Source: Bacteroidaceae bacterium
GTDB taxonomy: Bacteria; Bacteroidota; Bacteroidia; Bacteroidales; Bacteroidaceae
Assembly: GCA_016280855.1 (NCBI GenBank)
Contig: JAEEHP010000013.1
Location: 1 to 64,000, forward strand
Length of the DNA stretch: 64,000 bases
Direction: 5' to 3'
A program made the position numbers and the translations under genes. Shown one piece after another: positions 1 to 10,400 of this stretch (position 1 is its first letter; the number at the start of each line of letters is the position of its first letter). The notes under the pieces were generated by a model. That model saw only the letters and a list, made by a program, of their open reading frames with translations. It had not been told where the DNA came from and did not search any database.

Positions 1-263
1 AACCAACCTGTGTCAGCGCCGCGGTCCAAACCCTGACGGATAATCGCGCCGGCACGTGGAGGGCCCATCGCGAGTACGCCCACCGTGGCGCCGGGGTTCT
101 GTTCCTTCAGACGCAGTGCCTGTTCGAGGGCGTTGAGGTCTTCGGGATTAAAAATTGCGGGCAACGCAGAGCGGTTGACAGTGCCTTCGGCGGTCATCGC
201 ATCCTTGCCCACATTACGGGTGTCTGGCACTTGCTTGGCCAGCACAACGATTTTCAAAGCCAT
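1..263 (-). CDS. etfB: Electron transfer flavoprotein beta subunit (N-terminal part, cut by window edge)
   Basis: The 87 visible codons begin MALKIVVLAKQVPDT and contain FNPEDLNALEQALRLKE, the classic start of the EtfB/FixA family. The family forms a heterodimer with EtfA that binds FAD and AMP and carries electrons from dehydrogenases (for example acyl-CoA dehydrogenases) to acceptors in the cytoplasm. The start is the ATG at the right end, where family homology begins. A good Bacteroidetes-type promoter lies about 50 bp upstream. etfA would be expected to follow, outside the window to the left. Confidence 0.93.
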   Translation of the reverse strand, partial: MALKIVVLAKQVPDTRNVGKDAMTAEGTVNRSALPAIFNPEDLNALEQALRLKEQNPGATVGVLAMGPPRAGAIIRQGLDRGADTGW

Positions 264-309
264 AAATATATTTACGATTTACAAATTGACAATTTGCGTT
301 ATGCGGGTG

Positions 310-341
310 CAAAGATACGTATTTTCTTTTGATTGACCAAA
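310..341 (-). promoter_or_regulatory. Bacteroidetes-type promoter of etfB
   Basis: On the minus strand TATCTTTG (310-317) matches the -7 consensus TAnnTTTG. A TTGG lies 19 bp upstream (337-340), matching the -33 element. It sits about 50 bp before the etfB start. Confidence 0.75.
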
Positions 342-427
342 AAAGAGCGCTAAAAACCCTCATATCAATAAAAATGCCGACTCACCTTGACAGGCGAAGA
401 ACATCAAAGCCTTCTCATCATCTATAT

Positions 428-457
428 ACTCACCAGCGAGCGGACTCGCTGGTGAGT
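428..457. terminator. Perfect 13-bp hairpin between etfB and the BACON gene
   Basis: Arms 428-440 and 445-457 are exactly complementary around a 4-nt loop. It lies 58 bp past the stop of the minus-strand BACON gene. No clean T-tract follows on either strand, so it could be a weak terminator of that operon or just a stable hairpin. Confidence 0.45.
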
Positions 458-514
458 TTGTTCCTAAACCGTAAAGTCACACAGACATAGGTGTGTTTTT
501 TACATCACCGCTAT

Positions 515-3500
515 TTACGGCGCGTCAGGATGACCGTAGGGCAGATCGCCGCCTTGTTCGGGTCGGCGCAGGAAGACATCGACCTCGACGGGGTAAGTCG
601 AATAGTAGTCATGATGAACGCCGGTTTTATTTCCATATTGATCCAATTCGATATGCCATTTGTCGAAATAACCAACGAAGCCAGAGTTGGTGCCATCGAC
701 GACCGAGTGCCCCCATTGACCGACGGGCGGCAGGCAGCGGCAAGCATCACCTAACCAGTGCACATCGCCGCGATAGGCGCCACCGTGCTTCAAGGGACCA
801 GACTGTCCGACGGGCGCTCCGTTGATGCTCACTTCCAAGCCCTCATCGCCGTAATAGTTTTGCCACTTGAAGCTGCCGTACATCAGGCCGTTCACGGTGT
901 AGAAATGAGCTTCCCATATTCCCACAGCAGGATCGTTGCCCTTAGAGGTGATTGAAGAGCCACCTACGCCTGAGGGACCAGTGCCATAAACGCCCCTGTC
1001 TAAGGGCCAAGTCTGGTGACTGGCTCCCTCGTCATAGATCTCACTATAGGCATCGCCCCTCCAACGAAGCGTGACTGCTATGCCATCGTATGTGACGATA
1101 TCCTGATAGGGATCCTGCGTGACGGTGATTTCCTCATAGTCCTCGTATTCGCTGTTGACGACGGTGAGCGTGACGGTGGCACTCCGCTTGCGACCAGTCG
1201 TGTTACGGTTGGCTTCGAACTTACACTTCTCTGCCTCCGCGTCGTATGTAACGCCGAGCCAGTAGCCGTCTTCGCTTTGAATGTCAATACCCACATCAGC
1301 CATATTCGTTTGCACCTCAACAGCCTGTTCACCGCCTGCAGCAGGTATGGTGACGCTGCGGTTAGAGACGCGTATGTAGGGCCATTCCGACTCGGGGGCG
1401 GCTTCCTGCTTGACGATAAGGGTCCTCGAGACCGACTTGGAGCCGTCGGTAGCGGTGATGACGATGGGAGCCTCACGCGCTGTGCGGTAGTTCTTCTTCG
1501 CTTGCACCCAGAATGTGGTGTTGTTGAGGGCTGAGGCTCCAAGCCAGCTGGCCTCTTTCGTGACGGTGAGCTGCGGCAGGGCATTGGTGACCGTCATCGT
1601 GTAAACGCCTCCGTCAGCCTTGAAGGAGATCGTGTCCGAAGGAACGACCAGCAGCGATTTCTGCGTCACTTTCAGGCAGGTAGCTACGATTCCGTCGCCC
1701 GTTTTGTTGAAAGCCGACAGCACGACCGTTGCCGAGCGTTCGGATGAGGTGTTGGCAGTCGCCGTGATGGTGAGCGCCTCGCCGCCGAGCGACACGTTGA
1801 GCCAGTCGGTATGCGGGTCGGTATTGTCGCGAACCGTACATTGTACGCCGTCGAGGAGCGTCATCACGCGGACGATTTCCGTGCCGCCGTCATCGTTGAA
1901 CTCCAGCTCCTCCTTCTCGAGGGAGATACCGGAATACTGTTTCACGACGAGTGTATCGGTGAGTTCTTCCACGTCACTAATGCGCTCGTAGACAATGACC
2001 TTGCCCTCGCGGTAGCGGAACGTGCCGTTAGGGTCAACGTTGACATTGATGCTCGTCAGTCGTGACTGGGGATCGAGATGAATCCAGCCCTGCTCACAAT
2101 AGTAGGTCAGCTCGCCACCGAGGCCGCCGTCGACATCTACGCTAAAACTGCCGCCCTCCTCGTCGACCTTGAGCACAGAGGGATTCAGCTTCAGCAGCGG
2201 GACGTTGATCTCGAACTTCTTCTCCTCGGAATAGATTGGCACATCCATACCAAGCACACGGGTGAAGGGTCGCACGATATAAGCGCCGTTGGCGAGGTTC
2301 TTGAAATCAGCCTCCACCTTATTGAAGGTGTTGATAAGGTACCGCTCGTCGCGGATCTTCTGCTGCAACATCTTGCCCTTGCGGTCGTAAAGGGCAAAGC
2401 CAAGGTACTGAGGCAGAAAGACTTCTCCGTTGACTTCCATGGAAGCATGGAGGTCACGTTCCTGCTCGCCCTTGAGCTCATATTTGACGTTGTCAAACTG
2501 CGGGAAAGCGCCCAGCTCAAAAGCTCCCATGGGCAGCGAACGGGCGTAAGTACGTTTCACAGTCTTGCCGAAAAGCCCTTTCATCTTGAAAGTCAATTCG
2601 TTGTCAAAGCTGTACATGTAGGCATTGAGCTTCGTGTCCTTGAATGCTTCATAAACACCGCTGCCGCTAACTGCCTTGATAACGTCGAGGGAAATTGCCC
2701 CCGTGAGCTTGGGTCCTGTATAGAGCTTATTGCCTATGTTCCATTTAAAGATCTTATCCAGAAAGTCCTCGTTGGCAAGGACAAAAGGATACTTCACACC
2801 TGCCTGCACCATACCATTGAGTTCTGCCGTGAGGGAGAGCGAAGGTTTCAACCATTCAGAACGATTGGGCGAGATAAGGTGGAAATCGAAATAGGGAGGC
2901 TCGCTCGAAATGAGGAACGATTGCTGGAAGATGCGTGATGAGACGCCCAAATTAAGGCCAATATTGAAGTGAGCCTCACCTCGGACGAATGGCTTGGGAG
3001 TTACGTCAATATACAACAAAGGGAACTGAGCAGGGAAATGCAGACGGGACATCGCCAAAAGCACTTTAGCGACAGCTCCTTGTTCCAAGACGTTGTCATA
3101 CGCACAAATCTGGCCGTCGATGGTGGTTTTGAAGCCTAATTCAGCACGCTCCTCAAGCAACATCTTGAGGTAAAACTTCGTCCACGAGATATTATACACT
3201 ACCTGTGCCTTCATCGCAAAGCCGGCGTGGAGGTTGAAATTTACGGTCCATGCATCACTGAGGGCGTAACTGTCCGTCAAATCGACGTTCATCTGGAACA
3301 GTTCACCATTCCAGTTGCCCTCGGCACGCCGAGGCCCTATACCTGCTATGCGCCGTCGCGCGTGCTGAAGATTGTCGCTACTGACCACTTCCTCGACGGT
3401 GATAAATTGTTCGAAGATGTCCTTCAGCTCGGTGACCTTATCGCAGGCGATGCAGAGCTGGTCATCGAACGCGTAGGTAGTGACGACTTTTCCCACAAAA

Positions 3501-3958
3501 GGACCATCCTGACCGGGCACATGAACGCAGGCTATCACATCGCCGGGCTTGGGCTGCAGGCTCACAGGCGTACTGCCTTTGAGTACCAGTATCATCCCTT
3601 CGGCTCTGAGGACGTAAGGCGCTGTGCCGTCGTTGTCGAGCATACGCATTTTGGGGTTGAAGCGTATCTCGGGCTGCACGAAGCTCACCGAGTCGATGGC
3701 CGAGAGCATAATGCGATAGGTGGAGTCTTCGGTGACGATTTCCTGCGAAACGAAGTCGTCCCATTCCACGCCTGCCGTGTCCAGGCGCGAATACGAGATC
3801 TTCTGAACCTGGTCGTAGAAGAAGCCGTCAAAATGGCCGTCGTTCTGATAGATATAGAAAGCATCGGTGTCTGACTGTGCCAGCGCCGAAGAGGCGATGA
3901 ACGCCGCGGCGAGGAGTGCGAACCACTTTTGGATGCCGCTCATTGTCAATGTCTTCAT
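515..3958 (-). CDS. Large secreted protein with four BACON domains
   Basis: 1147 aa with a signal peptide (about residues 1-28, ending SSALAQ). Residues about 30-90 form a short module ending in IDSVSFVQP, common at the start of Prevotella surface proteins. The middle (about 200-580) is an unassigned beta-rich region. Four BACON domains follow at about 589-677, 678-768, 769-858 and 859-953, each with the typical W(I/L) core and closing VxQ strand. The last 194 residues are a C-terminal domain I do not recognise. BACON domains are thought to bind glycans or mucin, so the protein probably binds something at the cell surface. The ATG overlaps the upstream gene's TGA as ATGA, so it is likely translationally coupled. 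It is the last gene of the run starting at 13820. Confidence 0.8.
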   Translation of the reverse strand: MKTLTMSGIQKWFALLAAAFIASSALAQSDTDAFYIYQNDGHFDGFFYDQVQKISYSRLDTAGVEWDDFVSQEIVTEDSTYRIMLSAIDSVSFVQPEIRFNPKMRMLDNDGTAPYVLRAEGMILVLKGSTPVSLQPKPGDVIACVHVPGQDGPFVGKVVTTYAFDDQLCIACDKVTELKDIFEQFITVEEVVSSDNLQHARRRIAGIGPRRAEGNWNGELFQMNVDLTDSYALSDAWTVNFNLHAGFAMKAQVVYNISWTKFYLKMLLEERAELGFKTTIDGQICAYDNVLEQGAVAKVLLAMSRLHFPAQFPLLYIDVTPKPFVRGEAHFNIGLNLGVSSRIFQQSFLISSEPPYFDFHLISPNRSEWLKPSLSLTAELNGMVQAGVKYPFVLANEDFLDKIFKWNIGNKLYTGPKLTGAISLDVIKAVSGSGVYEAFKDTKLNAYMYSFDNELTFKMKGLFGKTVKRTYARSLPMGAFELGAFPQFDNVKYELKGEQERDLHASMEVNGEVFLPQYLGFALYDRKGKMLQQKIRDERYLINTFNKVEADFKNLANGAYIVRPFTRVLGMDVPIYSEEKKFEINVPLLKLNPSVLKVDEEGGSFSVDVDGGLGGELTYYCEQGWIHLDPQSRLTSINVNVDPNGTFRYREGKVIVYERISDVEELTDTLVVKQYSGISLEKEELEFNDDGGTEIVRVMTLLDGVQCTVRDNTDPHTDWLNVSLGGEALTITATANTSSERSATVVLSAFNKTGDGIVATCLKVTQKSLLVVPSDTISFKADGGVYTMTVTNALPQLTVTKEASWLGASALNNTTFWVQAKKNYRTAREAPIVITATDGSKSVSRTLIVKQEAAPESEWPYIRVSNRSVTIPAAGGEQAVEVQTNMADVGIDIQSEDGYWLGVTYDAEAEKCKFEANRNTTGRKRSATVTLTVVNSEYEDYEEITVTQDPYQDIVTYDGIAVTLRWRGDAYSEIYDEGASHQTWPLDRGVYGTGPSGVGGSSITSKGNDPAVGIWEAHFYTVNGLMYGSFKWQNYYGDEGLEVSINGAPVGQSGPLKHGGAYRGDVHWLGDACRCLPPVGQWGHSVVDGTNSGFVGYFDKWHIELDQYGNKTGVHHDYYSTYPVEVDVFLRRPEQGGDLPYGHPDAP

Positions 3959-4476
3959 GGCTTCATCAGTTTAATGGTTTCGTTGTCTGACTTCACGATA
4001 TAAACGCCGCCAGGGCGGTTCTGGACGGAGATGGTCAGCGGGCTCAGGCTCTCGGCCTTGCGTTGCTCGAGAAGCTGGCCGCGAAGGTCATAAAGGGTCA
4101 CTACAGAGCCGGGCTTCAGGTTACGGAAGACGACCTCATCGCCACGCTCGTTGATCTTGATGGAACGGTCGGCAGGCTGCAACTCTACCCCCGTCTCCTT
4201 CACGTTCTCATAGGTGTAGCGCAGGATGTTGGAAAGTTGGTAAGCCACCGTGGCCGTTGTCGTCTTGATGGTCAGCACGCCGCCGCCGAACGTAGTCTCA
4301 GGTAGCTTGTCGAGGTCGAAGACAACCTTATCCCCATTCTTCTGCCATACCACCAACTTGGGCGAATCGCTTTGTGCCATCGAGGGTAAACTCACGGCAC
4401 AAAGGATGAGCGCGACCAACGCGCGCGTCACCCGTCTTAACTGTTTCATATTCATATTATTCATAGGCTTAATCAT
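3955..4476 (-). CDS. Small secreted protein with Por-like C-terminal module
   Basis: 173 aa. A signal peptide is visible (hydrophobic ALVALILCAVSLPSMA, cleavage near MAQS). The first half resembles the short module KLVVWQKNGDKVVFDLDKLP, with DxxxLPETTF, found at the start of many Bacteroidales surface proteins. The last 80 residues (VVFRNLKPGSVVTLYDLRGQ through GVYIVKSDNETIKLMKP) look like a type IX secretion sorting domain: a beta module ending in GVYIV and a basic tail. Its stop codon overlaps the next start. The function is unknown; an accessory surface subunit is plausible. Starts at the second or third Met (MNNMNMKQ) are also possible. Confidence 0.7.
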   Translation of the reverse strand: MIKPMNNMNMKQLRRVTRALVALILCAVSLPSMAQSDSPKLVVWQKNGDKVVFDLDKLPETTFGGGVLTIKTTTATVAYQLSNILRYTYENVKETGVELQPADRSIKINERGDEVVFRNLKPGSVVTLYDLRGQLLEQRKAESLSPLTISVQNRPGGVYIVKSDNETIKLMKP

Positions 4477-4501
4477 TATCGTTTCTCAAGCCCTTATAAT
4501 C

Positions 4502-4576
4502 CGCTACAGATTAAACAGATTAATCGGATTTATCTGTCTCTGGGCTATAATCTGTTAAATCTGTGTAATCTGTGGC
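4502..4576. repeat. Inverted repeat built of ACAGATTAA-like 9-mers
   Basis: The left arm has the units acagattaa-acagattaa. The right arm reads back as cgccacagattacacagatt, giving an imperfect hairpin of about 30 bp per arm. It fills the gap between the HExxH lipoprotein gene and the 173-aa gene. It is one of several short-period repeat hairpins in the window and could act as a partial terminator within the operon. Confidence 0.7.
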
Positions 4577-4586
4577 GAAAAAAAGA

Positions 4587-7385
4587 CTATTCCAGATCGG
4601 CCTGGCCATGATCGCTTCCGGTCTGGGGAAGGAGGAGCGGAGCGGGACGGCGGGGAGCGGAGGAGGCGCGACTAGTGTATCGGAAATATATATTAATAGA
4701 GATATAGTCTTCGGGATCGGGGATCAGTGTGTGTGTAATGTCATCCACGTAGTCATCCTTAATGACGTAAGAGAAAGAGGAAACGTTCTGAGCATCGCAA
4801 CTTATAAAGGCATAACCTGAGACAGAAGACATGGGATTAAAACGTTCAATCGGGAAATCATCTATAGTGAAGGTGAGTTCTATTTGCTTATGCGTAAGCG
4901 ACCATGAATCAGTGTATTTGAAATTTGTCACTTTGAGATTACTTAGATCACCCTTCAAATTGATGATGTCAAAAGAAATAGTGAATACTGCACCCATCGA
5001 ATTGTACGGGTCGTCATTTACGGCTGTTACATGGAGCTTGTCGCCTGATTGTTCGAAAGACGATTTGCTTGCATCAAAGATGACTCTTTCAACATAGTTA
5101 AACGAATGGTCTTCAGTTGACTTTTGCATACAGAGTCGCGTTGCGAACCATGCTGACCAATCATACGAATTACCTAATCCCGTTACGATGATTTCCGCTT
5201 CTTCCTCGCCTGCTTCCTGCGTCACCTTGATAGGTGGAAGAAAGGTCTTTTGTTCCTCGGTGGGGTTCTGCTCATTGGTGAGATAGATCTTGACGTAGCC
5301 CGTGCGCACCGAGCTGGAGGTATTGGGTTGAGCCGTCACCTCTACGATACCGCCCGGCGAGGTCTTTCCCGATAGCCACGACGAGTACTCGGAGTTGATC
5401 TGAAAGCCGAAACGAGTAAAGCCAGAAGCCGTGACCTTCAGTTTTTGTGTACCGCCCTCGGCAGGGAAGGAGAGTTCCTTAGGCGTGACCGTGCCGGAGC
5501 CGTCCCTCAGCTCGAAGGTAGCGTGATAGGGGTTGATGGTCGTGCTGTGAATGGCGTTGGAGGTATTGGTAGTGAGGAGATAGAAATTGAAAAAGAAAGA
5601 ACCTTCATCGCGACGGAAGGCTTCAAGTTCCGCGCCAGAGATGACAATGGAATCTCCCTTAACAGTAGCCAACGGCTTGCCGTCTTTCATGACACAATGG
5701 TATTTATCATTGTTGATACCGTCCCACCATATCAGATAGGTCTGGACACCACTGTTCATCTGCTTGATGACGATTTCCTTATCTGTTATAGGCTTGTTGT
5801 TGAAACCATGCAAGATAACCTTCTGAGCTCCGCAGCCATAGGGATAACACATTCCTGTGAAATCGAACTTCTTCTTGGTGGACGTGTGATTGACGACATT
5901 ATCGTTTTCTGCGAAAGAATTCAAATTACCAATCTCGAAGCCTTTCACCAACTCGCCCTTAAACAGCTTTAGGTAATAGTTGTCTATGTCAGTGAAGTCA
6001 AGCAAATAAACATCGTGCTGCTTCTTCACCCATTCGTAGAAGATGTAATATGAATTATAGGTCTTAGACTTCCATTTCTCACGCCAAAGCAGATGGAGAT
6101 TGAGAATGTCTTTTTTGAGAAAGATATCTCCCCATTCGGTCGTTAGATAATACAGGTAGGGTCCCATAATGTAACCTTGCTTCTGGTTGCTATCATGTTT
6201 GCCCAACCCCCATCGCTGCTCCTCAAGCCCGAAGCCTAAGTGGTCGCCCTTGAAAACATCGTCGAATTCCTGCTTGACGAATGACGCGTCCAGCTGGCCG
6301 TTGCGCATCCACTGCTCCATCCACACGGCGCCCATCTCATAGAGGATATTTTCGTTATCGACGCCAGTGCCAGCAAAGCCGCCCTTCTTCGTATAGGCGC
6401 CGCGCGGGTCATAGTCCGACTGAAAATAGTGGAAGGTCTCATGGATCAAAGTACTTCTCGGGGCTGTGCTTTCATTGGGTTGGCCAATAAGATGCTCTAT
6501 TGAAATACCTATCCAACTGTCCTTGTCGCTTAAATACCCCTGACTGAAATAGCCCCATTTGGTATTGTCAGAGACATAATAGTAAGGGATTACACGATTC
6601 TTGTCGCGGAGCTCAAAACCAAGATTCATAATCTTCGTGATAGCTTCCTTGATATAACCGTTCACCTTGGCGATTTCATCCGTGGTCAGCACTTTCCAGC
6701 TATTCGTAACCTTCTTGGCTTTCGGGTCAATATAGACTTTCCATTTAACATCCTTGACCTGGCCCTCAGCCACAGCCGTCTCACTACTGCGCGTCGTCGC
6801 GCCTGCCCGGGTCTCGTCAAGCTTGACGGGATGAGCCAGACCAATCGTGAATTCTGCCCGTTCCGTCTCTTCTCCATTGTCGTAGATAGGCAGCGTAACC
6901 TTGTACTCGCCATCGACGTAGGTTGCCTCAAGGACATTGCCGATTTCCACCGTCTTACCTGCCGACCGAGCCCAACTCTCGACACGGCGTATGAACACCA
7001 CGTCGTCATCGAGCTTTTCGCTCTTGATGCGAATAGTGGAACTCTTGTTGGTTGTCACGGGCATTTTGACCTTGTAGAACTTCGATACTTCGAGGTCGCC
7101 ATAGACATCGCCCGCCGTAACGTTCGTCACCGTCACCTGGACATCCTTCGTGAACGTGCCGCTGGGGAAGTTGATGCTGAAGTCGCCGCGCGTGACTTTG
7201 GAGCCATTGGGCGTCACGGTGACCGTGTTCTTGTCCGTCGGCGTTTCAGGGTTCGACGGCGTTACGGGCGTCTCTTCATCGTCATCATCGAGTACGTCGA
7301 TGAGGTCGAGAGGGTCGCAGGAGGAGAAGCTGAGCGCGAAAGCCAATAGGGCTGAAAAGGATAGGATGCGATAGAAAGGTTTCAT
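4587..7385 (-). CDS. BACON lipoprotein with putative HExxH zinc metallopeptidase domain
   Basis: 932 aa. A lipobox (ALSFSSC, Cys23) predicts an outer-membrane lipoprotein, followed by an Asp/Glu-rich spacer. Residues about 60-190 look like a beta sandwich. The central domain has LIHETFHYFQ with HExxH at 315-319, plus ENILYEMGAVWMEQW around 345-358, where Glu350 or Glu357 could be the third zinc ligand of a gluzincin. I infer a surface metallopeptidase; no family is assigned with certainty. A BACON domain spans about 636-727, and an unknown beta domain lies at about 730-895. The tail (SRASSAPRRPAP) resembles the ends of the two upstream lipoproteins. It belongs to the run headed by the C10 peptidase. 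Confidence 0.75.
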   Translation of the reverse strand: MKPFYRILSFSALLAFALSFSSCDPLDLIDVLDDDDEETPVTPSNPETPTDKNTVTVTPNGSKVTRGDFSINFPSGTFTKDVQVTVTNVTAGDVYGDLEVSKFYKVKMPVTTNKSSTIRIKSEKLDDDVVFIRRVESWARSAGKTVEIGNVLEATYVDGEYKVTLPIYDNGEETERAEFTIGLAHPVKLDETRAGATTRSSETAVAEGQVKDVKWKVYIDPKAKKVTNSWKVLTTDEIAKVNGYIKEAITKIMNLGFELRDKNRVIPYYYVSDNTKWGYFSQGYLSDKDSWIGISIEHLIGQPNESTAPRSTLIHETFHYFQSDYDPRGAYTKKGGFAGTGVDNENILYEMGAVWMEQWMRNGQLDASFVKQEFDDVFKGDHLGFGLEEQRWGLGKHDSNQKQGYIMGPYLYYLTTEWGDIFLKKDILNLHLLWREKWKSKTYNSYYIFYEWVKKQHDVYLLDFTDIDNYYLKLFKGELVKGFEIGNLNSFAENDNVVNHTSTKKKFDFTGMCYPYGCGAQKVILHGFNNKPITDKEIVIKQMNSGVQTYLIWWDGINNDKYHCVMKDGKPLATVKGDSIVISGAELEAFRRDEGSFFFNFYLLTTNTSNAIHSTTINPYHATFELRDGSGTVTPKELSFPAEGGTQKLKVTASGFTRFGFQINSEYSSWLSGKTSPGGIVEVTAQPNTSSSVRTGYVKIYLTNEQNPTEEQKTFLPPIKVTQEAGEEEAEIIVTGLGNSYDWSAWFATRLCMQKSTEDHSFNYVERVIFDASKSSFEQSGDKLHVTAVNDDPYNSMGAVFTISFDIINLKGDLSNLKVTNFKYTDSWSLTHKQIELTFTIDDFPIERFNPMSSVSGYAFISCDAQNVSSFSYVIKDDYVDDITHTLIPDPEDYISINIYFRYTSRASSAPRRPAPLLLPQTGSDHGQADLE

Positions 7386-7484
7386 AGTCTTAGGTATATA
7401 ATGTTAAGCTTTTCAACAAATTAGTTCATCTATTCGGTTGCAAATATGAGCCGGCGGTAGGAAGGTCCATCAGGTTGACTACTC

Positions 7485-10400
7485 TCACAAATCATCCATC
7501 TCGGAAGGACTCCAAGCCTGCGCAGGCTGTTCGTTGCGACGAGCAGGTGCTGATGAGGCCCGTGTCTTGGTTATCTTCAGGTTGACTTCCACCTCAATTT
7601 GGTTGGAAGCATCAGAGAGACAGCGGTAGATATGTTCGACGCCATAACTGTCTGTACCTGACTTGGAGAAAGAGGTGACGAGGTTACTGCCCGAGCCGCG
7701 ATAGACGAAGCGTGCAGAAGTCGAGCCCACAGACTTGCTGACCAATGAAAGGTCGGCAAACGAGACTGAGGCGTCGCCGTAAGAATTGCCGTTACTGGCC
7801 TGGTAAGTACGACCATAGCTGGCTCCAGTAGCTTTCGTGGAGGAGCAGTCGCCAGTGATGCCTGTGATGGTGCAGGAGAAGCTTTGACGGTCGGTATTGG
7901 TGCTCTGCGAGCCTGAGATGCTGACGCTAGTTCCCGACTGCTGGAGGAAGTCAAGGCTGTTGCAGGTTATGGAGCGCTCAATGTTAATAGAACCTCCGTT
8001 ATTGTCCATCTGCTCCTGGAGCTTGAGCGTCATTTTCAAGGAGCCGCCCGAAACGGTGATATCGTTGCCGTTGCCCGGCTCCTGAGTAACACGGATAGGG
8101 GAGCCCCACTCTTTGTCAGCATCAGTAGGCGTATCGGACTTGGAGACCCACCATTTGACATAACCTATTCGCTTGCTCGCATCGATGTTAGGTTTAGCCG
8201 TAACGGCTATGTTTCCGCCTGAGGACGTCTTGGCCGAAAGCCAGTCACTATAGCTGTCATCCACGCTGATGCCAAACTTCTTGTAGCCTGTGGCGGTGAC
8301 CTTGGCGTTCTGAGTTCCGCCGTCGGCATCGAAGGTCATCTCGGAAGGGGATACACTGGCTCCGTCGTCGGGTACGAAGACGCAGTAGCCTGCGGGGCCG
8401 TAGCCATCGGATACGTAGAGCTCTGTGTCGCCGCCACGAACGCCGCGCAGGAACTCCTCGTAGTAATTCGTGGTGGGATCGAATTCGTCGAAGTAGATGA
8501 CATCGTAGAGGCCGGCATCGGTGGTGACGTCAGGAGCATACCACACGTCGAGGCTGTTGAAGTCGAGGTACGCGTTCTGAGGGTCGTGATAGCTGGCCTT
8601 GTATTTGTGGATGTCCATCTTGATGGGGCTGCCAGTATAGGTTCCAGGTTTCTGCACCCATTTGCCCTGGAAGCGGTCGGGGATGCTTTTTTTCTCGACC
8701 TCGGTGAGGTCGGTGGCTATGGCCTGAAGGATGAGAGATGTCTCAGAGACGATAGCCCCTGTGGCGAAGTCGATGGCATCGACCATGAGGTGCTGGACAC
8801 GCTCCTTCGTGCCAAGACGCCAGAAGGTCTCGCCCTCGAGGTCCACGGTGAACACCTGCTCGTCCAAAGGCTCGCCACCACTGCCGTCATCGACGCTGAA
8901 GCGCAGATAGTAGGACGAGGCCGGATAGGTGATGCCGTCGGTGTTGACACGAATGCGGATAGGATCTTCGAGATATTCACCGGAATGGCCTTGCTGATTG
9001 TTGCCAGAGACAACCTCCAGCTTGACGTATTCGCAGGTGCTGAGCGGGAAAGCGACCTTAAAGCAGATCGGGAAGTCCACTGTTTCTGGCATTGAGAGAC
9101 GGAAGTGAGTTCGTAAGAGTGTATTACCTGATCCACGAATGATACAATACACCGTGGTGATCGGCGATAGCTTTTTGACGACTGCCAGTCCCGCACTTCC
9201 TGCGGCAATGCCACAAAGCTCCACGAACTCTTTCGACGAGAAGAAGTCCAGTATGGCGGCATAAAAAGCCTCTGCCAGTTCCATCTTTGTCCACTTGCCG
9301 CTCATGATGAGCTGTGTCAGAGCAGCGCCTCGCTGCACGATATACTTCTGCACAGCACGCTTCAACGTTGCAGTACCTATTGAGCCGACCCCAGCTCCAA
9401 TGATGTCAAGCATATTACAGAAGAGGTTTACCACAAAATCTGTTTGTGCACGGCTCGTCATCCTGGAGAAATGGAACAGGAACTCTCCCTCGCCCGCGCT
9501 TTCGGGCAGTGTGTCGAAATCGAAGGTTGCAGCCTCAGCCCACGTAAACTGTCCCCAACGGAGGGCGAGATCAGTCACGCCATAGTCGTTGCCAGCAGGG
9601 ATATCCAACGTCGCCACAGGCTCATTCATTTCGAGAGTGTGGAAGAGCTTGCCCTCGTACATCGGCGTGAGTGAATAGCTGAAGAACTTCACTTTGTGAC
9701 CCGAGATTTCCATCTTGAAAGGTCGCTCGGCATCTCCTCCATAGACCTGCGGCTGGTCGGCACGTGTCAATGGATAGACAGACCTCGGCACACAGATTTC
9801 GTCAAAGAGCGCATCGAGGGCGTTGATCATTGAGGTGTTATTGGCGCTCCAAATGGGTTTATTGGCGCGCACAAGCTTCGTCACCTCGCTCTCGAAAGCA
9901 GTCCACTTCGAGGCCTTAGTGAACATCGCGGTCATGGTCTTAAACTCATCAGCGCCCTTGACCGGTGCGAAGAGCGGGAACATAGTAGCCAGAGCCAGCG
10001 CTGTGGTGTGAGCGTTGATCTCAGGATGGTCGCCACTGGCGTAAGGCGCACGTGACATCATCACCACATCACCCTTAGAATTGCATACCAATAGCGGCTG
10101 AGGTAACGAACGACTGTCGAAGGCATTGGCAGTGAAGCTGCTGCTGGCAGAGACGGGCTGCTCGTCGAGCATGGTCATCACGGTGCAGGTGCTGGCGTCA
10201 ACGCTTCCGCCGAAATCTACTGTTCCCGTGAGCTTTGTCGTGGCGAGTTCTCCCGATTCGGCCGGCTGAACCAGCGTCACTTTCTCCTCAGCAACGTACT
10301 TGCCGTCCTCCTCTTCTTGGGCATAGAAGGTGACAACGACAGAGCGTTCCTGCCCTGTGCCATTAGCTTCGGCGGTGAAAACAATACTGTTGTAGCTCTT

